This document shows positions 8,086 to 15,269 of a DNA stretch of 32,463 nt, one piece after another. Location: NCBI GenBank assembly GCA_964466315.1, contig CAYXNS010000031.1, positions 1-32,463 of the forward strand. Reading direction: 5' to 3'. The notes under the pieces were generated by a model. The model was not told the origin of the DNA. It saw nothing but the letters and a program-made list of their open reading frames with translations, and made no database searches. Both the position numbers and the translations under genes were made by a program. Positions within the stretch are counted from its first letter, which is position 1. Each line of letters starts with the position of its first letter. Origin of the DNA: SMWC01 sp964466315 (GTDB lineage Bacteria; Pseudomonadota; Gammaproteobacteria; Steroidobacterales; Rariloculaceae).

Positions 8086-8089
8086 GGAG

Positions 8090-8500
8090 CTAGCGGCGGC
8101 GGCCACCGCGGCCCTGGCTCGCCGTAATCACCCAGCCGTCGAACGGGCGGACCAGGCTCGTCATCTGGATGAGTTTATGGCCTTCGTTGCGGGCCATGCG
8201 GCCGTCGATGATGACCTCATCGCCGATGTTGAAGTCGTATTGCGAGGTGTTGTCACCTCTGCCACGACCGCCGCGGCTACCGCGCCACTGGATCGTCCAT
8301 GCTTCGGGCTCGCCGAGTTCGTTCTCGATCGTGACCTTGATGGCGTCGTGCGGGTTGCGAGTGTGCGTACCCGCGATAGTGGCGTTGAGATTATTGACGG
8401 CATCGCCACCGTTATAGACCGCGCCCCAGTTGTGGTGTGCCTGGGCCGTGATCGCGATGCTCCCCACGGCGCCTGTCAGCAATATCAAGATTCGTTTCAT
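8090..8500 (-). CDS. DUF6152 family periplasmic protein
   Basis: A 136-residue protein with a signal peptide (MKRILILLTG, cleavage after ITAQA) and mature start HHNWGAVYNGG. Typical DUF6152 features follow: a TRNPHDAIKV block, EAWTIQWRG and a closing GDEVIIDGR..RNEG segment. A Gly/Arg-rich insert (GSRGGRGRG) and tail (GRGGRRR) are unusual additions. The function of the family is unknown; the HH start and small beta-rich fold suggest metal or small-ligand binding in the periplasm, which is only a guess. GAAGGAG lies seven bases before the ATG. A truncated relative lies at 3734. Confidence 0.82.
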   Translation of the reverse strand: MKRILILLTGAVGSIAITAQAHHNWGAVYNGGDAVNNLNATIAGTHTRNPHDAIKVTIENELGEPEAWTIQWRGSRGGRGRGDNTSQYDFNIGDEVIIDGRMARNEGHKLIQMTSLVRPFDGWVITASQGRGGRRR

Positions 8501-8678
8501 TGCCTACTCCTTCGAACTACTTTCCGTGTCTCTTGAACGTAACGCAGTACGTCCTTACACGTTAACCATACATCGATTCTGCCGGGCAAACGTCCCGAAC
8601 CCGCTCGATTCACCTGAACTTTTATCAAGATTCGGCTTCCATGCTTTCGCCGATAATCCGGGTTTACTTGAGTTCATA

Positions 8679-8698
8679 GCGGGCCACCTGCGGCCCGC
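8679..8698 (+). other. GC-rich hairpin upstream of the first cytochrome b561 gene
   Basis: GCGGGCC (8679-8685) and GGCCCGC (8692-8698) form a 7-bp all-GC stem with a six-base loop, 40 bases before the b561 start. There is no following T-run. It lies upstream of the candidate promoter at 8702, so it may end read-through transcription or bind a protein. The rest of the divergent gap 8501-8678 shows no gene. Confidence 0.4.
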
Positions 8699-8701
8699 CG
8701 C

Positions 8702-8729
8702 TCGACTGAGAATACGCCCGGGCGATACT
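8702..8729 (+). promoter_or_regulatory. Possible promoter of the cytochrome b561 pair
   Basis: TCGACT (8702-8707), a 16-base spacer and GATACT (8724-8729). Transcription would begin only one to three bases before the ATG at 8738, and no Shine-Dalgarno sequence is present, so the mRNA could be almost leaderless. Confidence 0.3.
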
Positions 8730-8737
8730 CTATCCCC

Positions 8738-9322
8738 ATGCAAATTCACGATGCCCGAGCCGGCTATGGCTGGCTTTCGATCGGCCTTCACTGGGCCGCC
8801 ACGATCTCGGTCGTGATGCTGTGGTTCATCGGCAATAAGATGACCGCCGCCGCCACGCCATCTGACGAAGCCACCTTGCTCGTGCGCGTGCACACTTCGG
8901 TTGCGGTCACGGTTTATCTGCTGCTGCTCTACCGGGTATTCCGGCGGTTACAGATCGGCTTTCCCCGGCGCTCGGCGAGTCAGCCGGGCGCGCTCGTTCG
9001 AATTTCGCGCGTCGTGCACGGCACGCTGCTCTTCTCGATTCTTGTGATGTTATTCTCAGGGCCGCTAGCGGTTTGGACGGGCGGTGAGGCGATCGGGTTT
9101 TTTAATCTCGGGGAGATCGACGGACCGCTCGCGGAGAATAAGGGGCTGCACGAGCTACTCGAGGCGACGCACCGGACGTTCGCGCGGATTTTGTTCGTCG
9201 TGTTTCTGGTTCACGTCGCAGGGGCAGTAAGGCAGATTTTGTTCATGCAGGGGGAAACGTCGAACCGGATGATCTTAGCGACGGAAGGCGAGATGGATCG
9301 TTCAATCCGCAATATGCGATGA
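8738..9322 (+). CDS. Cytochrome b561 family membrane protein (first of a tandem pair)
   Basis: A 194-residue integral membrane protein of the bacterial di-heme cytochrome b561 type, which passes electrons from quinol to periplasmic acceptors. Four membrane segments are visible: about 13-33, 50-70, 92-112 and 146-166. The heme-ligand histidines lie in the usual places: GLHW in helix 1, VHTS in helix 2, VVHGTL in helix 3, and HRTFA/VHVAG in the last helix. No Shine-Dalgarno sequence precedes the ATG. The next gene, 7 bp on, is a close paralogue, and both start with the same IHD.[AT]QAGYGWLSIGLHW-like block. Confidence 0.88.
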   Translation: MQIHDARAGYGWLSIGLHWAATISVVMLWFIGNKMTAAATPSDEATLLVRVHTSVAVTVYLLLLYRVFRRLQIGFPRRSASQPGALVRISRVVHGTLLFSILVMLFSGPLAVWTGGEAIGFFNLGEIDGPLAENKGLHELLEATHRTFARILFVVFLVHVAGAVRQILFMQGETSNRMILATEGEMDRSIRNMR

Positions 9323-9329
9323 TCTCGGC

Positions 9330-9875
9330 ATGCGGATTCATGACACCCAGGCCGGCTACGGATGGCTCTCGATCGGCCTCCACTGGTTCGCCGCGTTCTC
9401 AATCATGATCCTATGGTTGATCGGTTATCAGATGACCTCCGAGTTCACTCGGCCCGCCACCTACGAAGGGCTAGTGCGCGTGCACACCTCACTCGCCCTC
9501 ATGGTCTATGTGATCTTGCTCTACCGCGTCTTACGGCGCTTGATCGTAGGCTTCCCCGGGTGCTCACCCGGTCAGCAGCTGATGCTGTTTCGTATCTCGC
9601 GTGTCGTGCACGGCACGATGATGCTCTGCATCGTCACGATGCTGATCTCAGGTCCCCTCGCGGTCTGGTCCGGCGGGGATGTCATCGGTTTTTTCAGCCT
9701 GGGCGATATCCCGAGTCCGCTCCCGCCAAACGAGGCGATGCACAACGTCCTGACCGCAACGCACGCCACTGTCTCCAAGATTATCTTCGGCGCCTTCGTG
9801 CTCCACGCCGTGGGCGCAGCTAAAGGCGAAACCTCAGTACGCATGATGGTTGCCACGAAAGATGCCCCGGAATAG
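9330..9875 (+). CDS. Cytochrome b561 family membrane protein (second of a tandem pair)
   Basis: A 181-residue paralogue of the gene just upstream, with the same four-helix plan and conserved GLHW, VHTS, VVHGT and ATHATVS histidine blocks. The final helix differs: where the first copy has VHVAGAVRQILFMQGETS this one has LHAVGAAKGETS, a loss of about six residues just after the last heme-ligand helix. Heme ligation should survive. The 7-bp gap suggests co-transcription; a hairpin with T-run follows the stop. Two adjacent copies suggest either subunits of a heterodimer or enzymes with different acceptors; the sequence does not tell which. Confidence 0.87.
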   Translation: MRIHDTQAGYGWLSIGLHWFAAFSIMILWLIGYQMTSEFTRPATYEGLVRVHTSLALMVYVILLYRVLRRLIVGFPGCSPGQQLMLFRISRVVHGTMMLCIVTMLISGPLAVWSGGDVIGFFSLGDIPSPLPPNEAMHNVLTATHATVSKIIFGAFVLHAVGAAKGETSVRMMVATKDAPE

Positions 9876-9888
9876 GCGGCATAACAGA

Positions 9889-9908
9889 AAAAGGGCCGTG
9901 TCCCTTTT
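9889..9908 (+). terminator. Hairpin terminator and copy of the dispersed repeat
   Basis: AAAAGGG (9889-9895) and CCCTTTT (9902-9908) form a perfect 7-bp stem with loop CCGTGT, 14 bases after the second b561 stop. Being A-rich on one side and T-rich on the other, it can act in both directions between the convergent b561 and DUF6491 genes. The sequence is nearly the same as one arm of the hairpin at 32097. Confidence 0.65.
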
Positions 9909-9994
9909 CCGCTGTGAGGCCGACGCCTAACCGCAGCCCGTGCAGCTAGACGCCGTAGTGAGCACTCCCTGCTCTCGATCCGTAACTCCGAATC

Positions 9995-10519
9995 TCAGGC
10001 ACCGTCGTCCTTGGCGCCGTCGTCCTGACTGTCGTCCTCGGGCAATTCCACTGCCTCGGGCTCTTCCATAATTCCGCTGCGTTCGCCGTAACGCAGGAAC
10101 TCCGCTTCCTCCTCGCTGATCTGGACGAACTCGCCCAGTCCGCAGGAGATACCGGGGTCGATACCACCGCCAAATCGCTGTAGCACCGTGATGAAATCCG
10201 TTCGACACAGGCGGTTAGCCGTCACCGAATAAGCGATCCGGTTTTCCCGCTTCAACCCGCGGCAGCTATACCGCAATACGTTCTGATAAACCTCGCCGTT
10301 GTGCATATAGAACAGTATGGTCTGGTCATCAATAGCATGGGTTTCCGCGAGCCGTGTGACGCTGATACAGCGCTGACCCTCGCGGTCGATGTCGTCCGCG
10401 TCGGCCGCGACAGCCGGGTCCGCATCGATGTCATCGCCCTGTGCCGTGGCCGTGACACCGAATGTCGCGAGTCCGAGTGCCAACAAAAAGCCCGCCAAAG
10501 CCATCATCGTTCTGGTCAT
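9995..10519 (-). CDS. DUF6491 family secreted protein
   Basis: A 174-residue protein with a signal peptide (MTRTMMALAGF, cleavage after TATAQ). The core matches DUF6491: RCISVTRLAETHAIDDQTILFYMHNGEVYQNVL in the first half, then LCRTDFITVL and CGLGEF. Several conserved cysteines (in RCIS, SCRG, LCRT, SCGL) could form disulfides in the periplasm. The tail is strongly acidic, with repeated DDG. The family has no established function. It stands alone next to trxA, which runs the same way; a terminator at 9889 closes the convergent gap. Confidence 0.78.
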   Translation of the reverse strand: MTRTMMALAGFLLALGLATFGVTATAQGDDIDADPAVAADADDIDREGQRCISVTRLAETHAIDDQTILFYMHNGEVYQNVLRYSCRGLKRENRIAYSVTANRLCRTDFITVLQRFGGGIDPGISCGLGEFVQISEEEAEFLRYGERSGIMEEPEAVELPEDDSQDDGAKDDGA

Positions 10520-10553
10520 AATCCATCTACCTGCCGTGCAAGCGATTACTCAT

Positions 10554-10584
10554 TGTATACAGTTAGACAACGTACGCGGTGCAA
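10554..10584 (-). promoter_or_regulatory. Possible sigma70 promoter of the DUF6491 gene
   Basis: On the minus strand TTGCAC (complement of 10579-10584) is followed 17-19 bases later by TGTATACA (10554-10561), a palindromic stretch containing TATACA. The predicted start of transcription is about 30 bases before the ATG. Confidence 0.35.
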
Positions 10585-10609
10585 TGTGCGTTGACGGCTG
10601 GACGCCGCC

Positions 10610-10939
10610 TCAAATATGGGGTTCGATGAAGTTAACAAGCGCCGGCTTGGGCCTCACACCCACGGCCGTGTCTACGAGTTCGCCGCCCTTGAAGACCATG
10701 AGCGTCGGAATACTGCGAATGCCATAGCGGCCCGCGACTTCCGGGTTCTCATCCACGTCGAGCTTCATGACTTTGAGCTTGCCCTCGTACTCGGTGGCCA
10801 GGGTATCGACGAGCGGACCGACCATCTTGCAGGGTCCGCACCACTCGGCCCAGAAGTCCACGAGGACGGGCAGCTCCGCCTGCAGCACCTCGTCGTCGAA
10901 GTTGCTGTCTGTCGCCGCCAGCGTGTCCGTGTCGGTCAT
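10610..10939 (-). CDS. trxA: Thioredoxin
   Basis: A 109-residue classical thioredoxin with FWAEWCGPCKM (redox cysteines Cys34 and Cys37), the buried Asp in VDFWAEW, the cis-proline in RSIPTLMVFKGGE and the usual length for E. coli-type Trx1. It reduces disulfides in cytoplasmic proteins and gives electrons to ribonucleotide reductase, methionine sulfoxide reductases and PAPS reductase; a PAPS reductase gene (cysH) is in this window. AGGAG lies about seven bases before the ATG. It is likely transcribed alone or with the downstream DUF6491 gene, 90 bp away. Confidence 0.96.
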   Translation of the reverse strand: MTDTDTLAATDSNFDDEVLQAELPVLVDFWAEWCGPCKMVGPLVDTLATEYEGKLKVMKLDVDENPEVAGRYGIRSIPTLMVFKGGELVDTAVGVRPKPALVNFIEPHI

Positions 10940-11098
10940 GTCGTTCTCCTGCTTCGGATGCCCATAGCCGCTTTAGATGGGGGCGCGATCTGCCGATTTC
11001 CAGGCCCTATCGTCGTGAAAAACGGCCCGATGGTCTAGACTCGTGGGCTCGACGGGAGTTCCCGTCTGAAATCACGCGCTTAGAGGAGCTTCGGCAGC

Positions 11099-11599
11099 GT
11101 GCCCAAACTTGTTCTTGTGACTTTCGTGCTGCTCACGGGCCCTGTATCTGCCCAGATCATCGAGACGACGTTCGGCCAAGGCTATTCACTCGCCGAAGGC
11201 GAGACGGAATTCGACGTCGAGGCCTACGACGGCACCGGGCCCGCCGTCGGCGGGACACTCGGGCTGCACGTCAACCGCATCGAGATCGAGCCCGTCAAGC
11301 TCGAACTCGAGATGGGCGAGACCTTCTCCCTGCACGACCTCAAAGTTCGCGCCTTCGGCCGCAACAACAGCTTCGTCGGGAGCGCGCCAGTCACAATCAG
11401 ACTCGAAGCACCCAGCGATCTCATCGGCCTCGAACTCTTCACGGCCGACGGCCACACGCTGCGCGCCGACCAACCCGGCATCGGCCGCCTCTGGATTTAC
11501 TCGATCGCACCGCCCGTTCGCGGCGAGAACTACAGTGTCCCCGTCGTGCTCGTCGTCAACGGCCAGCGCGCGCTGCCGCAACCGCCCTTTCTTTATTGA
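11099..11599 (+). CDS. Secreted protein of unknown function
   Basis: A 166-residue protein not assigned to a family. Residues 1-18 look like a signal peptide (hydrophobic, ending PVSAQ). The mature part is beta-rich, with alternating strands such as RIEIEPVKLELEMGE, LKVRAFGRN and PVTIRLEAP, and a closing VPVVLVVNGQ. This resembles an immunoglobulin-like or bacterial Ig (Big-type) domain of about 100 residues, which is an inference from strand pattern only. It starts at GTG with AGAGGAG 11 bases upstream. The DUF945 gene begins 28 bp after its stop, so the two are probably co-transcribed. Confidence 0.7.
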   Translation: MPKLVLVTFVLLTGPVSAQIIETTFGQGYSLAEGETEFDVEAYDGTGPAVGGTLGLHVNRIEIEPVKLELEMGETFSLHDLKVRAFGRNNSFVGSAPVTIRLEAPSDLIGLELFTADGHTLRADQPGIGRLWIYSIAPPVRGENYSVPVVLVVNGQRALPQPPFLY

Positions 11600-11627
11600 T
11601 GACTGCCCAGCCGCCGAGGAGTCGACG

Positions 11628-13142
11628 TTGAACAAGCTCGCCATCGCTGCTGTCACCATTTCCGCCACGTTCTTCTTGAGTGTCCCGCCCGTCCTCGGGT
11701 ATCTCGCCGAGCAGCAGATTCGCCAGCACGCCGATCGGATCGAAGCCCTGGACGGCAGTCCCTACAACCTCGAGGTCATCGACTACGCGGGCGGCTGGTT
11801 CGGCAGCACGGCGAGAGTCGAGACGAATCTTGCCGGCGAGTACATCGAGCAGATCGTCGCCGTGGCGACGAGCGATGACGACGACACGACCGCGGCCATA
11901 ACCGGTATGGTGATCACGAGCTTCCTGAGCCGTTCGATGCCACTCGTCATCGAGATCGGGCACGGTCCGATCATGTTCAGCGATGGGCCGCAGATCGGCA
12001 TCCTGAGCACGGTCATCCGTCTCGACCCCGAAGCGCAAGGCCTGCCGGAGCTGCTCGAACTCCTCGGCACTCCCTATCTCTTCGAGATCCGCACGCTCAC
12101 GGCCATGTCGGGCAGCTCGAGATTCTCGGCGGACGTCCCACCCATCGAACTCGACTATCCCTTCGGCGAGATCACCTTTTCCGGCCTGGACATCGAGGGT
12201 AACTTCGACTTCCTGTCCCGCCAGGTCGACTCGGTCGCCGGCATCGAGTTTCTCCGCGTCGACGCTCCCGGCGCCGGCTCGCTCGCCGTCGAGGACATCC
12301 TGCTAACGGCCGACGTCACGGGTTTCGCGCCGAGGTTGTGGCTCGGCGATATCCTGACGGAGGTCGGCAGTGTCGCCGTCGAGAGTTCCGGACCGAATGG
12401 TCCATTCAATCTCGATATGACGCGGGCCGGCGCACGCTTCGACTCGACCGTCGACGAGAGCGGCGAACTCATCACGATCGAAGGCAGCTACTATCTCGAC
12501 TCACTTTCTGGGGATGCGCTCGCGAGTAACTCATCCTTGGATCTCGCCACGATCGATCTCGCCGATGCGAGTTTCGACATCGCCTTTCGGGATTTTGCGA
12601 TAGAGGCGCTCCAGGAATATTACGCTTACAGCCGACTCGTCGCGATAGATCCCAGATCCGCGCCGCCGCTCTTCCCCGGTGTCCAGGACATGCTCTATCT
12701 GACGCTTGCTACGTCGCCGACTATCGAGATCGGCCCTGTCGAATTCCGCTGGGACGACGAACCGTTCGCGGCGAGCGTGCGTATCGATGTCGATGGTTCG
12801 GGACTCCCTGAACGGGATGCATTCAACATGTTCGACCGGCGCGCGCTTTTCGCCGCCATCTCGGTCGACGCCTACGCCGACTTGTCCGAGTTGATCGCGC
12901 TGACGATCGCGGCCCAGGCCTCGAAGAGTCAACTGCGTTCCGGCGCGGTAGCCGCGGGCAATGAACTCTCGGAGGAGGAACTCGATATCATGGCGGAGAA
13001 GCAGGCCATCGTGATGCTCTTGGGCCTGGTGTCGCAGGGCCTGGTCGAGGCGTCGGATGTAGGCTATCACAGCGATCTGCAGTTCGTGAACGGAGAGCTC
13101 ACGGTTAACGGGACGGTGTTGCCGATAGGATTGCCTCTGTAA
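11628..13142 (+). CDS. DUF945 (YdgA-like) protein
   Basis: A 504-residue protein, about the size of E. coli YdgA. A hydrophobic N-terminal segment of 20 residues acts as a signal or anchor; then YLAEQQIRQHADRIEAL and the YAGGWFGSTARVE motif, which is typical of DUF945. The rest is long, beta-rich and repetitive, with a final FVNGELTVNGTVLP, also usual for the family. The function is not known; an envelope location is likely. The start is a TTG, chosen because GAGGAG lies six bases upstream and the signal sequence begins there; the frame is open further upstream without a better start. Confidence 0.82.
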   Translation: MNKLAIAAVTISATFFLSVPPVLGYLAEQQIRQHADRIEALDGSPYNLEVIDYAGGWFGSTARVETNLAGEYIEQIVAVATSDDDDTTAAITGMVITSFLSRSMPLVIEIGHGPIMFSDGPQIGILSTVIRLDPEAQGLPELLELLGTPYLFEIRTLTAMSGSSRFSADVPPIELDYPFGEITFSGLDIEGNFDFLSRQVDSVAGIEFLRVDAPGAGSLAVEDILLTADVTGFAPRLWLGDILTEVGSVAVESSGPNGPFNLDMTRAGARFDSTVDESGELITIEGSYYLDSLSGDALASNSSLDLATIDLADASFDIAFRDFAIEALQEYYAYSRLVAIDPRSAPPLFPGVQDMLYLTLATSPTIEIGPVEFRWDDEPFAASVRIDVDGSGLPERDAFNMFDRRALFAAISVDAYADLSELIALTIAAQASKSQLRSGAVAAGNELSEEELDIMAEKQAIVMLLGLVSQGLVEASDVGYHSDLQFVNGELTVNGTVLPIGLPL

Positions 13143-13163
13143 GAAAGGCCCCGTTTTCTTTCT
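13142..13163 (+). terminator. Weak hairpin with T-rich tail after the DUF945 gene
   Basis: AGAAAG (13142-13147) pairs with CTTTCT (13158-13163); the loop carries GCCCCGTTTT. It overlaps the last base of the stop codon and contains a GGCCCCGTTTTC core like the repeat at 30114, read in reverse. Confidence 0.4.
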
Positions 13164-13211
13164 GCAGTTAACATAAATAACTCCTATATATACGGTCCTG
13201 CAGCACGGACT

Positions 13212-13225
13212 GTGAAGACCTTCAC
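13212..13225. promoter_or_regulatory. 14-bp palindrome in front of the 13306 gene
   Basis: GTGAAG-AC-CTTCAC is a perfect palindrome with a two-base centre, 80 bases before the next gene. Just upstream is the AT-rich run TATATATA (13185-13192), which could hold a -10 box. The pair could be a promoter with an operator; no -35 box is clear. Confidence 0.25.
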
Positions 13226-13305
13226 GCCCTGCCAAGGGATTCCCCGATGACATCGTTTTTCCTACCCCGAGGGTGATTCTCTTAGAGCAGCAAAAGATCA
13301 CAGGC

Positions 13306-13632
13306 ATGTCCGAACAAGCCAACGCAGAAAACCTGCTAGAATCGCTTCACGGCATGGAATCGGAAATAGATTCCGAGCACGTCTCGATGGGCTTGGGTGA
13401 ATCCGCGACGAATAGTGAAGCCGATATCACGGCTACCATCGAACTCAAGAAACTCCGCTCCACCTTCGACTTCGCCAGCCGTCTGCACGGAACACGCTTC
13501 GCCTATGAGCTGTACGACGAAGGTTTCCTCAAGGTTCGCAAGTGGAAGAGGAATAAACTCGTGCGGGATTACTACCTGTCGCTGCGTTTCATCAGCCCCG
13601 TAGCCAAGGTCACGCGAATCGTCCCGCGGTGA
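13306..13632 (+). CDS. Small protein of unknown function
   Basis: A 108-residue protein from ATG 13306; an upstream in-frame GTG at 13273 is possible but has poorer spacing. The N-terminal 45 residues are acidic and probably disordered; the C-terminal half is basic, with LHGTRFAYELYDEGF, VRKWKRNKLVRDYY and LRFISP. No family is recognised. The next gene starts 6 bp after the stop, so the two are likely made together. The soluble basic part could sit against the membrane protein encoded next; this is a guess from context. Confidence 0.6.
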   Translation: MSEQANAENLLESLHGMESEIDSEHVSMGLGESATNSEADITATIELKKLRSTFDFASRLHGTRFAYELYDEGFLKVRKWKRNKLVRDYYLSLRFISPVAKVTRIVPR

Positions 13633-13638
13633 GCCATA

Positions 13639-14046
13639 ATGGCGTCAGCCGGACTCTTGATCGCGGCCGTTCTCGCGACGATTGCCGCCCTGGTCATTCC
13701 GTACAGCCAGCTCTTCAAGTCAGCGGCGATTCTACTCTGCTGCGGCGCCGCGATCTCATTCATGCTGTCCCTTTACTGGGCTCACGAACGCATGCACTTC
13801 TTCTGGACTATCGGCAAGTGCGAAGTCCTGCGACTCCTGGGTTCGGTAGAGTCCTTCCGAACCTGTCGTGCGATCGTACCGGCTATCTGTCAGGCTATCG
13901 AAGAGGCACAATCAACGAATACGGACAACCGGCAGCTCTACCTGCGCGAAGAGATGCGCGAGCATTACCGCTTGCGGCGTGCCAATGCCATCACCGGAGA
14001 GACATGCGGAATCGCGACACACAGGACCTTGAGCAAGTTTGATTAA
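13639..14046 (+). CDS. Small membrane protein of unknown function
   Basis: A 135-residue protein with two adjacent hydrophobic segments near the N-terminus (about 3-22 and 27-46), forming a membrane hairpin. A soluble helical tail of 85 residues follows, containing HERMHFFWTIGKCEVLRLL and a charged stretch (REEMREHYRLRRAN). Several Cys residues lie in CCGA, GKCEV, RTCRA and TCG. No family is recognised. It follows the 13306 gene by 6 bp, and a hairpin after its stop suggests the transcript ends here. Confidence 0.62.
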   Translation: MASAGLLIAAVLATIAALVIPYSQLFKSAAILLCCGAAISFMLSLYWAHERMHFFWTIGKCEVLRLLGSVESFRTCRAIVPAICQAIEEAQSTNTDNRQLYLREEMREHYRLRRANAITGETCGIATHRTLSKFD

Positions 14047-14049
14047 CAC

Positions 14050-14081
14050 TGGCGAATACGCTCGGAAAATCGAGTTCGCCA
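14050..14081 (+). terminator. Hairpin ending the 13306-14046 gene pair
   Basis: TGGCGAA (14050-14056) pairs with TTCGCCA (14075-14081), and inside it CTCG (14061-14064) pairs with CGAG (14071-14074). The stem is strong but no T-run follows, so termination may be partial. Confidence 0.5.
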
Positions 14082-14098
14082 CATAGCACGATCCTCGC

Positions 14099-14125
14099 TT
14101 CGAGCACATTGGCGCGCGCTATAAT
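14099..14125 (+). promoter_or_regulatory. Promoter with consensus -10 for the phosphotransferase gene
   Basis: A perfect TATAAT lies at 14120-14125, with a weak TTCGAG (14099-14104) as the only -35 candidate. Transcription would start at about 14132, two to three bases before the ATG at 14135. No Shine-Dalgarno sequence exists, so the message may be leaderless. Confidence 0.45.
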
Positions 14126-14134
14126 GCCGGCTCA

Positions 14135-15184
14135 ATGGTGGATTTCCCGCTCCCAAGCACCGACGTCCTGACCGCCTTCGGCCTGGGCGATGCGACGCTT
14201 GAGCTGTTCCCGACGGGGCTCATCAACACGAGTTGGCTCGTCGTCTTTCGCGACGACGAGCTGCGCATCCTGCAACGAGTGAACACGATCTTCCCAGCAG
14301 CGGTGAACATCGATATCGATGTCGTGACGCGCCATCTCGAAGCTCTCAACCTCAAGACACCGCGGTTCATCCCAACGACCGACGGCCGACTGATCCACGA
14401 GGACGATGACGGTATCGTCTGGCGGCAACTAACCTACATCCTGGGAACAACCCATGACGCCCTGGAGAACACACATCAGGCCAATGAGGCCGGCGCGTTG
14501 CTCGGGCGTTTCCATCGCGCCGTCGGCGATCTCGAGTACAAATTCTCGAATGCTCGTCTCGGCGTGCACGATACCGTCAAGCACATAGCCGGCTTGAGCA
14601 CCGCCCTGAAAGAGCACACCGGCCATGCCCAGTTCGCGCGCGTGAAGAAGCTCGCCGACGAGGTGTTCGAGCTCGCGAACATTCTGCCGGACCTCGGTAA
14701 CCAGCCCGACCGCATCGTGCATGGCGACCCGAAAATCTCGAACATCGTCTTCGACAAGGACACGAATGCTGCGCTGTGCCTCATCGACCTCGACACGCTC
14801 GGCCGCATGCCTGTCGTACTGGAGTTGGGCGATGCATTTCGCTCCTGGTGCAACCCCCAGGCCGAGGACGAGCCCGGCGCCGAGTTCTCGCTGCTGATCT
14901 TCCACAGCGCGATTGCGGGCTACGCGCGCGTGACGAAAGACTTCCTGGACGAGAGCGAGTGGCGCAAGATTCCCGCGGCCACCTTAACGATCACGGTCGA
15001 GCTTGCGGCGCGATTCTGCGCCGACGCACTCAACGAAAGCTACTTCGGTTGGGACGACAAGCGTTTTCGCAACGCGAGCGAGCACAACCAGGCGCGCACG
15101 CGCAGCCAGATCAATCTCGCGCGTAGCATCGCCATGCTACGCGATCAGATCGACATGGAGGTCCGTGCCGCGTTCGAGGGATAA
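14135..15184 (+). CDS. Aminoglycoside phosphotransferase-fold kinase, NahK-like
   Basis: A 349-residue kinase of the APH/choline kinase fold. The N-terminal lobe has NTSWLV (nucleotide loop region) and RILQRVNTIFP, a block typical of N-acetylhexosamine 1-kinase (NahK) relatives. The catalytic loop is IVHGDPKISNIVFD (His196, catalytic Asp198, Asn203) and the metal site is CLIDLDT (Asp218, Asp220). A small sugar or amino sugar is the likely phosphate acceptor; the true substrate is unknown. It is followed by hemA after an 85-bp gap, long enough to hold a separate promoter, so it may not belong to the heme operon. Confidence 0.82.
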   Translation: MVDFPLPSTDVLTAFGLGDATLELFPTGLINTSWLVVFRDDELRILQRVNTIFPAAVNIDIDVVTRHLEALNLKTPRFIPTTDGRLIHEDDDGIVWRQLTYILGTTHDALENTHQANEAGALLGRFHRAVGDLEYKFSNARLGVHDTVKHIAGLSTALKEHTGHAQFARVKKLADEVFELANILPDLGNQPDRIVHGDPKISNIVFDKDTNAALCLIDLDTLGRMPVVLELGDAFRSWCNPQAEDEPGAEFSLLIFHSAIAGYARVTKDFLDESEWRKIPAATLTITVELAARFCADALNESYFGWDDKRFRNASEHNQARTRSQINLARSIAMLRDQIDMEVRAAFEG

Positions 15185-15269
15185 CGCGACGGGCGGTGAC
15201 ATGCTTGTGACACTCGACCGGGCGCGATCTCTACCCTGTACAGCACGATCCTTGACCCGCGGGTGAGTC

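Noticed and set aside
15201..15266. 21-codon ORF ending 3 bp before hemA, considered as a leader peptide
   Set aside because: It has no Glu codons or other attenuation logic, no paired hairpins and no strong ribosome site.
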